Shown: in pieces, positions 35,207 through 43,913 of the stretch
How the letters are laid out: each line of letters begins with the position of its first letter
How positions within the stretch are numbered: the first letter of the stretch is position 1
Assembly (NCBI GenBank): GCA_963678445.1
Contig: OY782877.1
Span: 3,782,001 to 3,846,000 of the forward strand
Length of the DNA stretch: 64,000 bases
Reading direction: 5' to 3'
From: G963678445 sp963678445
GTDB taxonomy: Bacteria > Hydrogenedentota > Hydrogenedentia > Hydrogenedentales > G963678445
The notes under the pieces: generated by a model
The model's input: the letters and a program-made list of their open reading frames with translations, nothing else
Database searches by the model: none
Told to the model about the DNA's origin: nothing
Translations under genes and position numbers: made by a program

Positions 35207-38200
35207 ATGCAGGCTTCGAAAATGAAATGTTTCTGCGTCTTGTTGAGTGTAGGGCTTATAGGGGGGATACTGACGGGATGTCCTAACAATACGGTTTCTG
35301 TTCCTGATGTGAACAATATGGCGCAGTCTGAAGCGGAATTGACTTTGGCGTCTGCGGAGCTTGTTTTGGGTAGGGTGACGGAGGCGTACCATGCCAGCAT
35401 AGCTGTCGGTGCGGTGATTCGTCAGTATCCTGAAGCCGGGGATAAGGTCGCTTCGGGCACCGCTGTAGACTTGACCCTTTCCAAGGGAGCAGAGCCGATT
35501 GCTGTGCCAGATATTGTGGGTATGTCACGGAGTGCGGCAGAAATGGCACTTGCCTCTGCGGGACTCACGGTGGAGGAAGTGACGAAAGCGTATAGCACCA
35601 GCGTGCCCGCCGGTGCTGTAGTTCGTCAGGAACCGGTAGCAGGAACCCGTGTTGCGCTGAATAGTGCGGTGCATTTGGTGCTTTCCAAAGGAATGGCGCC
35701 GATTGCCGTTCCTGATATAACAGGCATGTCGCAAGCAGCAGCGGAGTCGGTGCTTGGGGCGGTAGGGCTAACTATCGAAACCGTGACGGAGGTGTATAGC
35801 GACAGTGTGCCCGTAGGGGAAGTAATCAGCCAGGAGCCCACAGCAGGCTTCAGTGTGGCACCCAATAGCCGTGTGCGCCTAGTGGTTTCCAAGGGTGTGG
35901 AGCCTGTAGTTATTCCTAATGTCGTGGGTATGTCGCAATCAGACGCGGAATCGACGATGATTGCTGTTGCGCTTGTAGTCGGTGCTGTGGTGGAAGCGTA
36001 TCATGCAGAAGTCCCTGCCGGACAGGTGCTGCAGCAGGAACCGGTAGCGGGAACCAGCGTTCCTGTGCATAGCCGTGTGCGTCTGGTGATTTCTAAGGGG
36101 CCGGAACCCGTTTCGATTCCTGATGTCGTGGGCATGTTGCAATCTGAAGCAGAATCAACACTCACGACGTTGTCGCTCTGTGTTGGCCAGGTGATTCTCC
36201 AGTATAGTGATAGTGTGGCTCCGGGCCATGTAGTGGCGCAGCATCCGAAAGCGGGCGAATATGCCTTGCCGGGAAGTGCGGTGACACTGGTGGTGTCACA
36301 AGGCATTGAACCGGTACTTGTTCCTGACGTCACCGGTGTGATGCAATCAGAGGCAGAATCGACAATTTTCAATGCGGGGCTTACAGTGGGAACGGTGACG
36401 GAGGAATACCATCCCACTGCGCCTGCTGGTCAGGTTTTGCACCAAGAACCTGCCTCTGGCGAAAAGGTTGCTCCTGAAAGTGGGGTACACCTCGTGGTTT
36501 CCAAGGGTCTGGATTTATCCAATGTGACCTATACTTTTGACCGCATGTGGCCGGAACAGAACCTTTCTTATACCTCTATGCCTGTTCCCTTGGTCTTTAA
36601 TATTGCTATCGATTCTTCGAGCTATATGTATATGCCCGATTTTTGGGGGAATTGTATTCAAAAATTCACCCCGGATGGCGAATTCTGTGCCGTCTGGGGT
36701 AAGAAGGGTACGGAGCCCGGGATGTTTGATTCTCCCTATGCTATTGAGATAGATGCCTTCGATAACCTGTATGTTGTGGATAGCGGGAATTATCGTATTC
36801 AGAAACTCACCAGGGACGGGGAGTTTATTACAGAATGGGGCAGCCGTGGTACAGGCCCTGGCCAGTTTTATGCTGCTTTTAGCATTGCGGTAGATGCATT
36901 CGATCATGTGTACGTGCGTGATCTGCAGAACGAACGAATCCAAAAGTTTACCTCAGACGGGGAGTTTCTTCTCCAATGGCCTTTTGCTGAAAACGCCTGG
37001 GACTTCTTTCCCGCGTACTGTGGGGGTATCGCCACAGATTCCTTCGGTAACGTTTATCTCGTCGGAGAAAAGAGTATCCAAAAGTTTACGCCGCAGGGTG
37101 TTTTTCTTATGGAATTTGGCAATGAGGAGGGTGTTTTAAATCATCCCATGGATATTGCCATCGATTTGAATGATACCGTTTATGTTTTCGATGGGGATAA
37201 AGATTCCATTCGGAAATTTACAACAGAGGGAGTTTTGGTATCGCCGTCGATGGACAAGAGCCAAGATGTGGAAAAAGCCACAGATTATGGAGCTATTACC
37301 GTAGATCCTTGGGGAAATCTGTATGAAGTAGTGTTTTATGATAATTTGGTTCGGAAAATTGCCTCAACGGGCGAATTGCTTGAAGAGTATGATGCTCTGG
37401 ATAGTTTTGTCTATTGGGGAGAAGCAGTTGGGATAGCCACAGACTCCGTTGGTGATGTATACGTTGTGGATAAGATAGAGCATCGCGTCCGAAAATACAC
37501 CACAGCGGGAGCGCCTTTGACGCAATGGGGGACTTGGGGAGCAGCCGATGGACAGTTTAATGATCCTGCGGCGATTGCCGTGGACGCCCAAGACAATGTG
37601 TATGTTATGGATTTGGATAATGCGCGAATTCAAAAATTTACGTCGGAAGGTGCTTTTTTAAGCAAGTTCCCTATTAATTACCCCGTTGACGATTATATGT
37701 CTTACTATTATCCTTTAGGTATTGCAGTGGATGATATGGGGAATGTCTATGTCTTTAATATCGGAAATCGATATGTTCAAAAGTATGCACCCGACGGCAC
37801 CATACTGATGGAATTGGATTATACCGCTGATTTTGCTAGTGCAGCCGGCATTGCCGTCAATGCAATAGGCGATATTTATATAGTTGATAGTTTTAATAGT
37901 AGTATTGCAAAATACAATGCTAAAGGCGAACGCCTTCTGGAATGGGGCGGAGGAGGGTGTATGAATGGCGGGCTTTTTTATCCTATCGGAATCGCATTGG
38001 ATGCTGCGGGGAATGTTTACGTAACGGAACAAACTGGCCGGATTCAAAAATTTACCTCAGACGGGGTATTTCTTGAGTCTTGGCAGCTTGAGGAATTGGA
38101 TATGGCAGACCTTTGGGGGAGCGCATATGCGATTACCGTGGATAGGGTAGGCAATGTCTTCGTTACCGATGCAGAGAATGGCTGTGTCCAGAAGTTTCGA

Positions 38201-38218
38201 CCTGTGATGGAAGAGTGA
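35207..38218 (+). CDS. Second PASTA6-NHL lipoprotein, paralogue of the preceding gene
   Basis: From ATG 35207 (AGGGAG upstream, the same leader words as its neighbour) it has 1003 residues with lipobox ILTGC. It has the same plan: six 68-residue PASTA units (IAVPDIVGMSRSAAEMALAS, EPVAGTRVALNSAVHLVLSKG and so on), then NHL repeats (IAVDAFDHVYVRDLQNERIQKFTSDGEF). The PASTA parts of the two proteins are closer to each other than many of the propeller blades, so the pair comes from a tandem duplication followed by divergence of the blades. It is likely outer-surface or periplasmic and co-transcribed. An in-frame extension to 35147 lacks a ribosome site. Confidence 0.85.
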   Translation: MQASKMKCFCVLLSVGLIGGILTGCPNNTVSVPDVNNMAQSEAELTLASAELVLGRVTEAYHASIAVGAVIRQYPEAGDKVASGTAVDLTLSKGAEPIAVPDIVGMSRSAAEMALASAGLTVEEVTKAYSTSVPAGAVVRQEPVAGTRVALNSAVHLVLSKGMAPIAVPDITGMSQAAAESVLGAVGLTIETVTEVYSDSVPVGEVISQEPTAGFSVAPNSRVRLVVSKGVEPVVIPNVVGMSQSDAESTMIAVALVVGAVVEAYHAEVPAGQVLQQEPVAGTSVPVHSRVRLVISKGPEPVSIPDVVGMLQSEAESTLTTLSLCVGQVILQYSDSVAPGHVVAQHPKAGEYALPGSAVTLVVSQGIEPVLVPDVTGVMQSEAESTIFNAGLTVGTVTEEYHPTAPAGQVLHQEPASGEKVAPESGVHLVVSKGLDLSNVTYTFDRMWPEQNLSYTSMPVPLVFNIAIDSSSYMYMPDFWGNCIQKFTPDGEFCAVWGKKGTEPGMFDSPYAIEIDAFDNLYVVDSGNYRIQKLTRDGEFITEWGSRGTGPGQFYAAFSIAVDAFDHVYVRDLQNERIQKFTSDGEFLLQWPFAENAWDFFPAYCGGIATDSFGNVYLVGEKSIQKFTPQGVFLMEFGNEEGVLNHPMDIAIDLNDTVYVFDGDKDSIRKFTTEGVLVSPSMDKSQDVEKATDYGAITVDPWGNLYEVVFYDNLVRKIASTGELLEEYDALDSFVYWGEAVGIATDSVGDVYVVDKIEHRVRKYTTAGAPLTQWGTWGAADGQFNDPAAIAVDAQDNVYVMDLDNARIQKFTSEGAFLSKFPINYPVDDYMSYYYPLGIAVDDMGNVYVFNIGNRYVQKYAPDGTILMELDYTADFASAAGIAVNAIGDIYIVDSFNSSIAKYNAKGERLLEWGGGGCMNGGLFYPIGIALDAAGNVYVTEQTGRIQKFTSDGVFLESWQLEELDMADLWGSAYAITVDRVGNVFVTDAENGCVQKFRPVMEE

Positions 38219-38305
38219 GTGTGCGAGAAAACGGGGGACTTCTTGCGTACATTTGCGGCGATTTAAAAATCTTGAGCGAAATAGTGTGAATTTTACAAAA
38301 AAGGT

Positions 38306-38333
38306 TTGCGCTTTTTCGATGTCGTGGTATAAT
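38306..38333 (+). promoter_or_regulatory. Strong sigma-70-like promoter of a non-coding transcript
   Basis: TTGCGC, 16 bases, then TATAAT preceded by TGG. Transcription would begin near 38340. No plus-strand gene follows, only the foldable sequence ending at a T-run near 38744. Confidence 0.65.
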
Positions 38334-38340
38334 ACAGCTG

Positions 38341-38745
38341 GGACTGGTAAGGCAAAAAGTCGAAACTGATTTTAATGAATGTCCAAACGAGGACCGCCGG
38401 TGGGAGATCCGGTTGTTGCGTGTTTGTATATTGGCCGAAGCCTGTCCCACACTGCGGTGATGATCGCCGCCGAATCTGGCTGTTCTGGCCGGTCGGCAGG
38501 AGGGATCAGCCGCTTATGCATAGGGTAAGGAACGGTGTGGCGGTGGCGTGCGCTTGTCCTCAAAACAGGACAACAGGGGCCGTGTGGAGCGCCCGGACGT
38601 AAAGTGGCGCAGTTGTGCCAGGCCTGCTGGTTCCGCCCGAATTGCAGCGGAAGCTGCGTAGCGCAAAGGTTTTTCTAAGGGCTGTGGTGAGTGACCCGGC
38701 CTGAGAAGTAAGACCTTTCCCGACGCTGCTTCCGCTCTTTTTTTG
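38341..38745 (+). ncRNA. Candidate structured non-coding RNA of about 400 nt
   Basis: There is a promoter immediately upstream and a terminator-like end (GCTTCCGCT then CTTTTTTT). No coding frame is convincing. Paired segments include GCGGTGA/TGATCGCCGC (38454-38470), TTGTCCT/AGGACAA (38554-38573), and GCAGC-GGAA-GCTGC with a GNRA-type loop (38644-38657). AGCGGAAGC (38646-38654) pairs with GCTTCCGCT (38728-38736), closing the last domain before the T-run. The same GCGGAA can also pair with TTCCGC (38631-38636), giving exclusive folds. It lacks the conserved core words I know for RNase P, tmRNA and SRP RNA, so I cannot name it. It might be a divergent member of a known class. Confidence 0.5.
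38737..38744 (+). terminator. Terminator T-run of the candidate ncRNA
   Basis: Seven Ts follow the 3' arm of a 9-bp perfect helix (12 pairs with one mismatch if extended), forming an intrinsic-terminator-like end. Confidence 0.5.
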
Positions 38746-38800
38746 TCTCGATGAATGATTTTTGTAAAATCAGTCGGGGATCCCGCTGGCGCAAAGAAGA

Positions 38801-38822
38801 CGACCGGTCGGTTGACCGGTCG
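38801..38822 (-). terminator. Hairpin downstream of the ceramidase-like gene
   Basis: CGACCGGTC and GACCGGTCG form a perfect 9-bp stem with a GGTT loop, 26 bases past the minus-strand stop codon. A T-rich stretch (TCTTCTTT) follows on the minus strand. A terminator role is likely but the T-run is imperfect. It may also protect the convergent ncRNA unit. Confidence 0.55.
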
Positions 38823-38848
38823 CAGTAGTGACTATGCTTTTCCTGTTG

Positions 38849-40144
38849 TTATTCCCATCGTTTAGGCGCTTCGTCTGGTTTGGGACTTTTCTTTGATAGG
38901 GCGATGGCCTGTTCCATGTAGATTTCACCGGTCATTTCGCCCAGACCAGTGCTTGATATATAGTCGTAGCGTTTAAAGCTGCGCCAGTCGACTTTGGCGA
39001 GCATATAACCGAATGCATCGTTGGTCAACCCCAGGAGAAAGGCGTTTTTAGTAGGCATGTTGCGTTTAACGTAGTAGCCAATATTGGGGAGGGCTTCGCC
39101 GGGAATGCTAAGGAGTTGTGCCGAGCCGATGTTGACCAGGGCGAGTCGGGTGGAGAGGGTGCCGTCAGGGTTGGGGGCGTAGCCCATGGGGGAACGCTTT
39201 AGTACATTGCGCATGATGGGGGAGTCGAGGGGGAAGGAAATGGTTTCTGTGGCGCAGTATAAGCTGGGGTTCTCTTCCACCACGGCCTTGTCGATGATGC
39301 GCAGGGCTTCATCGGCGAGTAAGGTGCCGATACGAATGCATTCGTCCCATGTGCGTTCATCTTCTCCATTGGGCTGGCGATTGTCTGCCGTAATCATACC
39401 GCCTTGGGCACCATTGAAGTATAGCGCCATTCCCCCGGTCTTTTCTTCGATGCGATCGTAGAGCGGGCCACAGAAGTCGGGACTGAGGATTCCTTCGTCT
39501 GCACCAATCACTTCGGGATGGCAGGCGTAGTTTACCAGGGTGGCGAGGATGTCATCCCCCTTATTTTTCCCTTTTGCACTGAGTACCTGAATAACGCCGC
39601 AGCGTGGGTCATATAATTGGGGAGCGTAGTAGTTGTAAGCGATTTTTCCCTTTGCTTCGCTTACCCGAATTTTCAGCTGTGCCGGTGTGCGTTTTTTCCA
39701 GGCTTTATGGATGGCTTCTGCCGCTTGTGTGCAGACCCAGTCCAGGTATTCGAGGTCGGCGCCGTGTACGCCTTTCATATCGGGGAAACCGTAGGCGTCT
39801 GGCGCGCTATGGGTATGTGTGGCGGCAATCAAAATATTGTCCGCGGGGATTTCTTTGACTTGTGCGCGGATCTTATCGCCAAGAACCGAAGGCCATCCAA
39901 GGAAATCGAGAGCAACGAGAGCAACGCGTGTATCGTCCTCTTCAAAGACAAGCGCGCGGGCGAACAGATCGCCTTTTTTCTCACTCGCCGCGTTGGGAGC
40001 ACCTACGCCACCGGATACGGGGAGTAGGGGGGTGGGAGTGACAATGCATTTGGCTGCGCCAGCCCTGAGTTGGGCTGCTTGGGCGTACGGGAGGCTTGTA
40101 ATGAGGACGCCTATAAGACAGCTAAAGAAAAGCAGGTTTTTCAT
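38849..40144 (-). CDS. Secreted neutral/alkaline ceramidase-like hydrolase
   Basis: A 431-residue protein with a signal peptide (NLLFFSCLIGVLITSLPYAQAA). The mature part shows LRAGAAKCIVTPTP, the zinc-binding ATHTHSAPD, NYYAPQLYDPRCGVIQVL and NYACHPEV, then FNGAQGGMI. These fit the N-terminal catalytic domain of the neutral/alkaline non-lysosomal ceramidase family, a zinc amidase. It is shorter than full ceramidases and lacks the C-terminal Ig-like domain, as in many bacterial members annotated as hypothetical hydrolases. Such forms may act on other amide-linked lipids or sugars. It is transcribed alone, toward the ncRNA. Confidence 0.8.
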   Translation of the reverse strand: MKNLLFFSCLIGVLITSLPYAQAAQLRAGAAKCIVTPTPLLPVSGGVGAPNAASEKKGDLFARALVFEEDDTRVALVALDFLGWPSVLGDKIRAQVKEIPADNILIAATHTHSAPDAYGFPDMKGVHGADLEYLDWVCTQAAEAIHKAWKKRTPAQLKIRVSEAKGKIAYNYYAPQLYDPRCGVIQVLSAKGKNKGDDILATLVNYACHPEVIGADEGILSPDFCGPLYDRIEEKTGGMALYFNGAQGGMITADNRQPNGEDERTWDECIRIGTLLADEALRIIDKAVVEENPSLYCATETISFPLDSPIMRNVLKRSPMGYAPNPDGTLSTRLALVNIGSAQLLSIPGEALPNIGYYVKRNMPTKNAFLLGLTNDAFGYMLAKVDWRSFKRYDYISSTGLGEMTGEIYMEQAIALSKKSPKPDEAPKRWE

Positions 40145-40353
40145 GACCTAAGTCCTTTTTGAGTTGGGCGATTTGTGAGATTTGATGAAGTGTGTTGTTA
40201 TTTGAATGTAATCCCCCCATGTACTAAGGACTATTTTTAGGGGGAACAGGTTTCTGTGAGGAAATTGGCAGCATCGGTGATGTGTTGGGGGAATTTTGTG
40301 ACGATGCAGCAAAAGGTGAGAGCCAACGGGGGAAGAAGGCGCGGAGCTTTTCT

Positions 40354-40376
40354 ATTGCCAGTGGCGCTGGCCACTT
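40354..40376 (-). repeat. Repeat-family fragment at the histidine kinase stop
   Basis: On the minus strand, GTGGCCAGCGCCACTGGCAATAG follows directly after the TAA stop of the kinase gene. This is the optional hairpin module and start of the CAATAG segment of the dispersed repeats. The rest of the element is not recognisable. Confidence 0.6.
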
Positions 40377-41955
40377 AGTTTTGGGTGGGGGGGAACAAGG
40401 TTTGGATGACCTCATTGAGTTCCTGGAGGTTGAAGGGTTTTAGAATGAAGGCTTTTACGCCGACGGCCGTTGCTATTTGATGTTGGATGGGCATATCAAG
40501 ACCGGAGGCCAGTAGAATGGGAGGCGTGGAAGCATTATTGGGTATAAGTTGGCACAGGGTTTTGTAATCTTGCTCGACAAAAAGCGTATCGGTCAAAATT
40601 AATTGGACTGGGGTCGGAGACTGCTGAAGGAGTAGCAGTGCCTGTTCGGGTTCGGGGGCAGCGAGTACGGTATAACCAAGTTGTTGCAGCATGAGCTTCT
40701 CAAGACGTAACAGCGCTTCTTCTGCTTCAATGAGTAGTGCGTATCGTTTGGGTTTAGGCGCTTTTTCTGGAAGCGGCGCGCTAACTTTTTCCAGGGTGTC
40801 CTTCGGGGATAAAACGATGGAGAAGGTAGTGCCTTTTTGGGGAGTAGAGGTGAACGAGACGTTTCCGCCCAGATAGCTTTCCCCGAAAAGCTTCATGCTA
40901 TATGTTCCCAACCCACGGCCCCGTTTTTCCTTGGTGCTGTAATTTCGTTCGAAAACATGGGGCTGTATGTCTTCAGGGATGGGGCGTGCGTTGTGGACGG
41001 TGAAGGATGCTGCGCCGTTTTCTCGTTTGAATTTTACGTCTACAACGCCTCCGGATTGGGTAGCTTCCAAGGCGTTGGTGATCATGTTGTTTAAGACCCG
41101 CAATAGCAGGTTGATGTCTGTTTTAAACGGTTCGGTGTCAGAAGTGGTTGCGATATAGAGCGTTTTTTCGCTTGTTTCACTTGTATGCGCGAAGGTTTTT
41201 TCCAGTTCTTGCAATACATCAGCCGCGAGGGTCGGTTCGCAGTGAATACTGAGATCGCCCTGTTCTGCTTTGAGCAAGAGACGATGGGTTTGTATCTGCT
41301 CCTTTAAACGTTCAGACAGAGATACTATTTCCTGTGCTGCATCATTGGGGGTAGTAGCGTCCAGCGTTTCGCTCCATGCGGAAAGGGCGGCGACCACATT
41401 CAGAATGTCGTGGAAGAAAAGGCGTTCCAATGTGTCCCGTTGTTTTAAGGAGCTGATGTCTGTTAATACCAATGCAGTAAGCATATGGCCACCGATGTGC
41501 AACGGTGTAGCGCGCACCTTAAAGTCAAAGGCTTTGTATTGGCCCTTGTTTTGAATGGTAAGACGGCATTCCCCTTGTGATGGGGCATTCTTTTCCTGAC
41601 TGGCAAGGAGGGTGAGTACCGCGCCGCAGCTTTTGCAGTGCTTGGAAGTGCCGCAGCCGGAGGGGCCATCGGAGAAATGTACACAATTTAGAATTTCACC
41701 TGGGCGCAGGCCCAATAGGCAGGTATCGCATTCCTGTTGTAATGCGTCGAGGAGTTCCTGATTGGCGGCGAGTAGCTGACGGTGTTCGTTTAGGACCATG
41801 ATGTAGCCCTGTGTAGCAGTCAGGACCGTCTTGACGAGTGGATCGCTTAATGCCTGTTGCATCAGCTGTTTAATTTCACTCATGCGTGCTCGATGGGGGG
41901 GGGCGAAGTAAGTATTTTCTTCGACCCGTTTTGGCGAATCTCCCGCGTCATTCAT
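40375..41955 (-). CDS. Cys-rich PAS histidine kinase with C-terminal receiver
   Basis: A 526-residue cytosolic hybrid kinase. A PAS-like domain (YIMVLNEHRQLLAANQELLDAL) contains a cysteine cluster (LNCVHFSDGPSGCGTSKHCKSCG), a layout that often binds a metal or cofactor for redox sensing. The phospho-His lies in LFFHDILNVVAALSAWSETL. The HATPase domain has NNMITNALEAT and RGRGLGTYSMKLFGESYLGG. Its G1 box is weak (VHNARPIPE), as in the HWE/LytS-like variety. The C-terminal receiver has ILTDTLF and LKPFNLQEL. Start ATG after GGAA. The partner is unknown. Confidence 0.85.
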   Translation of the reverse strand: MNDAGDSPKRVEENTYFAPPHRARMSEIKQLMQQALSDPLVKTVLTATQGYIMVLNEHRQLLAANQELLDALQQECDTCLLGLRPGEILNCVHFSDGPSGCGTSKHCKSCGAVLTLLASQEKNAPSQGECRLTIQNKGQYKAFDFKVRATPLHIGGHMLTALVLTDISSLKQRDTLERLFFHDILNVVAALSAWSETLDATTPNDAAQEIVSLSERLKEQIQTHRLLLKAEQGDLSIHCEPTLAADVLQELEKTFAHTSETSEKTLYIATTSDTEPFKTDINLLLRVLNNMITNALEATQSGGVVDVKFKRENGAASFTVHNARPIPEDIQPHVFERNYSTKEKRGRGLGTYSMKLFGESYLGGNVSFTSTPQKGTTFSIVLSPKDTLEKVSAPLPEKAPKPKRYALLIEAEEALLRLEKLMLQQLGYTVLAAPEPEQALLLLQQSPTPVQLILTDTLFVEQDYKTLCQLIPNNASTPPILLASGLDMPIQHQIATAVGVKAFILKPFNLQELNEVIQTLFPPTQN

Positions 41956-42124
41956 AAGAAGGGCTTCCTTGATTCTGAATAGCTACGTTCCATTTTCCTA
42001 TAAAAGAAATTGTATCACAGAAATCAAATCTTCAGAACGAAAAAAATACATCCCATATGATACTCCCCCTTTTCCCCAGGCTAGTTTATGCACAGAGCGG
42101 GGAAAGGGGATGATTAGCGGTGTT

Positions 42125-42232
42125 TAAGCTAAGTGATCCCGGAAGCACAACCGAAATATATGCTCCTTACCGTTCCTGAGCAACGCAAATTTTTCGTTTT
42201 TTCTGACAACCTTTCAGATTGCAGGCATGAAA
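42125..42232 (+). repeat. Dispersed repeat copy, diverged
   Basis: It lies between two minus-strand genes. It has the ATATGCTCCTTACCGTTCCTG segment, TTTTTCGTTTTTTCTGACAAC and CTTTCAGATT, but a worn 5' hairpin (GATCCCGGAAGC). It is clearly related by order and spacing of the segments. The remaining intergenic sequence around it shows no gene. Confidence 0.7.
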
Positions 42233-42306
42233 AGCAAAGGCTGGCAAGGGATTGCTCGCTTGCCAGCCGTACTTACAGGCATGTTGCGTTTAAGAGCAGG
42301 GCGATC

Positions 42307-43602
42307 TCAGCTGAATGTAGGAACGGTGAAATCGGGATGATAATCACGTTTCATCAATGCATTTGCCTCGTCGTTATCGGTGAAAAGATTCGTTTTCGGG
42401 TCAAATCTGAGCGTGGTTCCGATACGATAGGATGTATTGGCCAAATGGGCGTGCGCAGAGGAGATGTGGGCGTCGGTTGCGTTTCCAAAGACAGCCTTGG
42501 GGTCATTGTTGCGCACGGCGTCGATGAAGTTGTGGAAGTGGTTCTTTGCTTTTGGATAGGGGTATTTCTTTTCGTCGACTGCGATCGGCTGGTTCTTTTT
42601 ATCAAAGAAGCCTTTTTCTTGTACATAATAACCGTCGCTGGCGTAGAAGAGGTTGCCAACGGAGACGCCTGCTTCGTCGTTGGTATAACGGTTGCGCACT
42701 TCGAATACGAGCATAGTGCCATCTTGGTAGGTGAAGGTGGACACCATTGTGTTCGGGGTCTGCCCTTGGTCCTCATAGGTAAAGCGTCCGCCTGTCCCTG
42801 TGACTTTGACGGGCAGGCCACGATTCAGCCCCCATGTGGCGATGTCGAGTTGGTGAACGCCTTGGTTGCCAATTTCACCGTTGCCGTAATGCCAGAACCA
42901 GTGCCAGTTATAGGGGACGTAGTTGGGATTGTAGGCTTGTTCGGAAGCCGGGCCTTGCCATAGACGCCAGTTTAGGTTCCTGGGGGGCTCGCCATCTTTT
43001 TTGAAGGGAAGCGCGTCGCGGCTTTGGCTGGTTTTGTAGCACAAGCCGCGGGCCATATAGAGTGGCCCAATGATATCACCGGACTGCAGCAGGGGAATGT
43101 CACGTAGCCAGGAAGCTGAAGAGCGGCTTTGTGTACCGTGCTGCAGCACCCGTCCCGATTTTTCAGCGGCGGCAATGAGTTGTTGTCCTTCCCAAAAACT
43201 CCAGCTAGCGGGTTTTTCCACATAGACATCTTTGCCTGCCTGTAATCCCCAGACAGCAGCCAAGGTGTGCCAATGGTTCGGAGTAGCTATGGAAATTGCA
43301 TCAATGTCCTTATCCGCCATGACGTCGCGCATATCCACATAGGTTTTTGCCTTTTTTCCCGTAATTTTTTCTAACTGACGGGCGCGGCTGCGCAAGAGGC
43401 CTCCATCGGCATCGCAAAGGGCGACGAGTTCGGAATTGGGGCATTTCGAATACTCTTCCATATGCACGCGGCCTCGTCCATGTAGACCGATTACGCATAC
43501 GCGAACTTTTTCATTGGCGCTGTAGGCGGATTTGTGGGCGAAGGTGCTGGCCGCAACGAGGGCGGCAGAGGCGCCGAGAAAGTTTCGACGGGTGATTTCC
43601 AT
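42307..43602 (-). CDS. Tat-exported Gfo/Idh/MocA oxidoreductase
   Basis: A 431-residue protein. The N-terminus has a Tat signal (TRRNFLGASAALVAAS), so the protein is exported folded with its cofactor. A Rossmann domain follows (VRVCVIGLHGRGRVHMEEY, VALCDADGG). The core motif AISIATPNHWHTLAAVWGLQAGKDVYVEKPASWSFWEGQ carries the EKP lysine of the family. The C-terminal substrate domain is HWFWHYGNGEIGNQGVHQLDIATWGL. Family members are NAD(P)-dependent sugar or inositol oxidoreductases; the substrate is not clear here. It starts after GAAGGAGA. Confidence 0.93.
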   Translation of the reverse strand: MEITRRNFLGASAALVAASTFAHKSAYSANEKVRVCVIGLHGRGRVHMEEYSKCPNSELVALCDADGGLLRSRARQLEKITGKKAKTYVDMRDVMADKDIDAISIATPNHWHTLAAVWGLQAGKDVYVEKPASWSFWEGQQLIAAAEKSGRVLQHGTQSRSSASWLRDIPLLQSGDIIGPLYMARGLCYKTSQSRDALPFKKDGEPPRNLNWRLWQGPASEQAYNPNYVPYNWHWFWHYGNGEIGNQGVHQLDIATWGLNRGLPVKVTGTGGRFTYEDQGQTPNTMVSTFTYQDGTMLVFEVRNRYTNDEAGVSVGNLFYASDGYYVQEKGFFDKKNQPIAVDEKKYPYPKAKNHFHNFIDAVRNNDPKAVFGNATDAHISSAHAHLANTSYRIGTTLRFDPKTNLFTDNDEANALMKRDYHPDFTVPTFS

Positions 43603-43839
43603 TTTTGAATCTCCTTCAGTTTACGATATGCACAGTGAATGGCCGTAGGGCCTCTGTCAGATTTACAAACCTGCGGTCTGCAGTGAAAAGTTACTTATTC
43701 GAACCTATCATAGAAGGGCCGGGGAAGTAAAATACTGTTTTTGGAATTCGATAATGGAAAACGTGTTAGAAGCGACAGAAAGTGATTTCGAGCAGGGGGG
43801 GGCACTTTTTTGCTGGTGCGCCAGGTTGTTGATAGGCTT

Positions 43840-43882
43840 TTCTGGGAAACCCGCTTTGAAAACAATAGCGGGTTTCCCAGAA
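43840..43882. repeat. 16-bp perfect inverted repeat after a symporter gene
   Basis: TTCTGGGAAACCCGCT (43840-43855) and AGCGGGTTTCCCAGAA (43867-43882) are perfect arms with an 11-base loop. They lie 31 bases past the symporter stop on the minus strand. No T-run follows on that strand. It is unlike the dispersed repeat. The surrounding 43603-43913 region has no gene. Confidence 0.7.
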
Positions 43883-43913
43883 GTCTTTTAAAGGCAATGT
43901 AGGTCGTAGCGCT

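Noticed and set aside
38375..38602. A 75-residue plus-strand reading within the candidate RNA
   Set aside because: Composition rich in Arg, Trp and Cys without domain pattern; it looks like a by-product of the structured RNA.
38341..38745. RNase P or tmRNA
   Set aside because: A few words (GGTAAGG, GGTGAGTGACC) recall RNase P, but the core blocks such as GAGGAAAGTCC and ACAGAA are missing, and there is no tmRNA 3' tRNA-like end.
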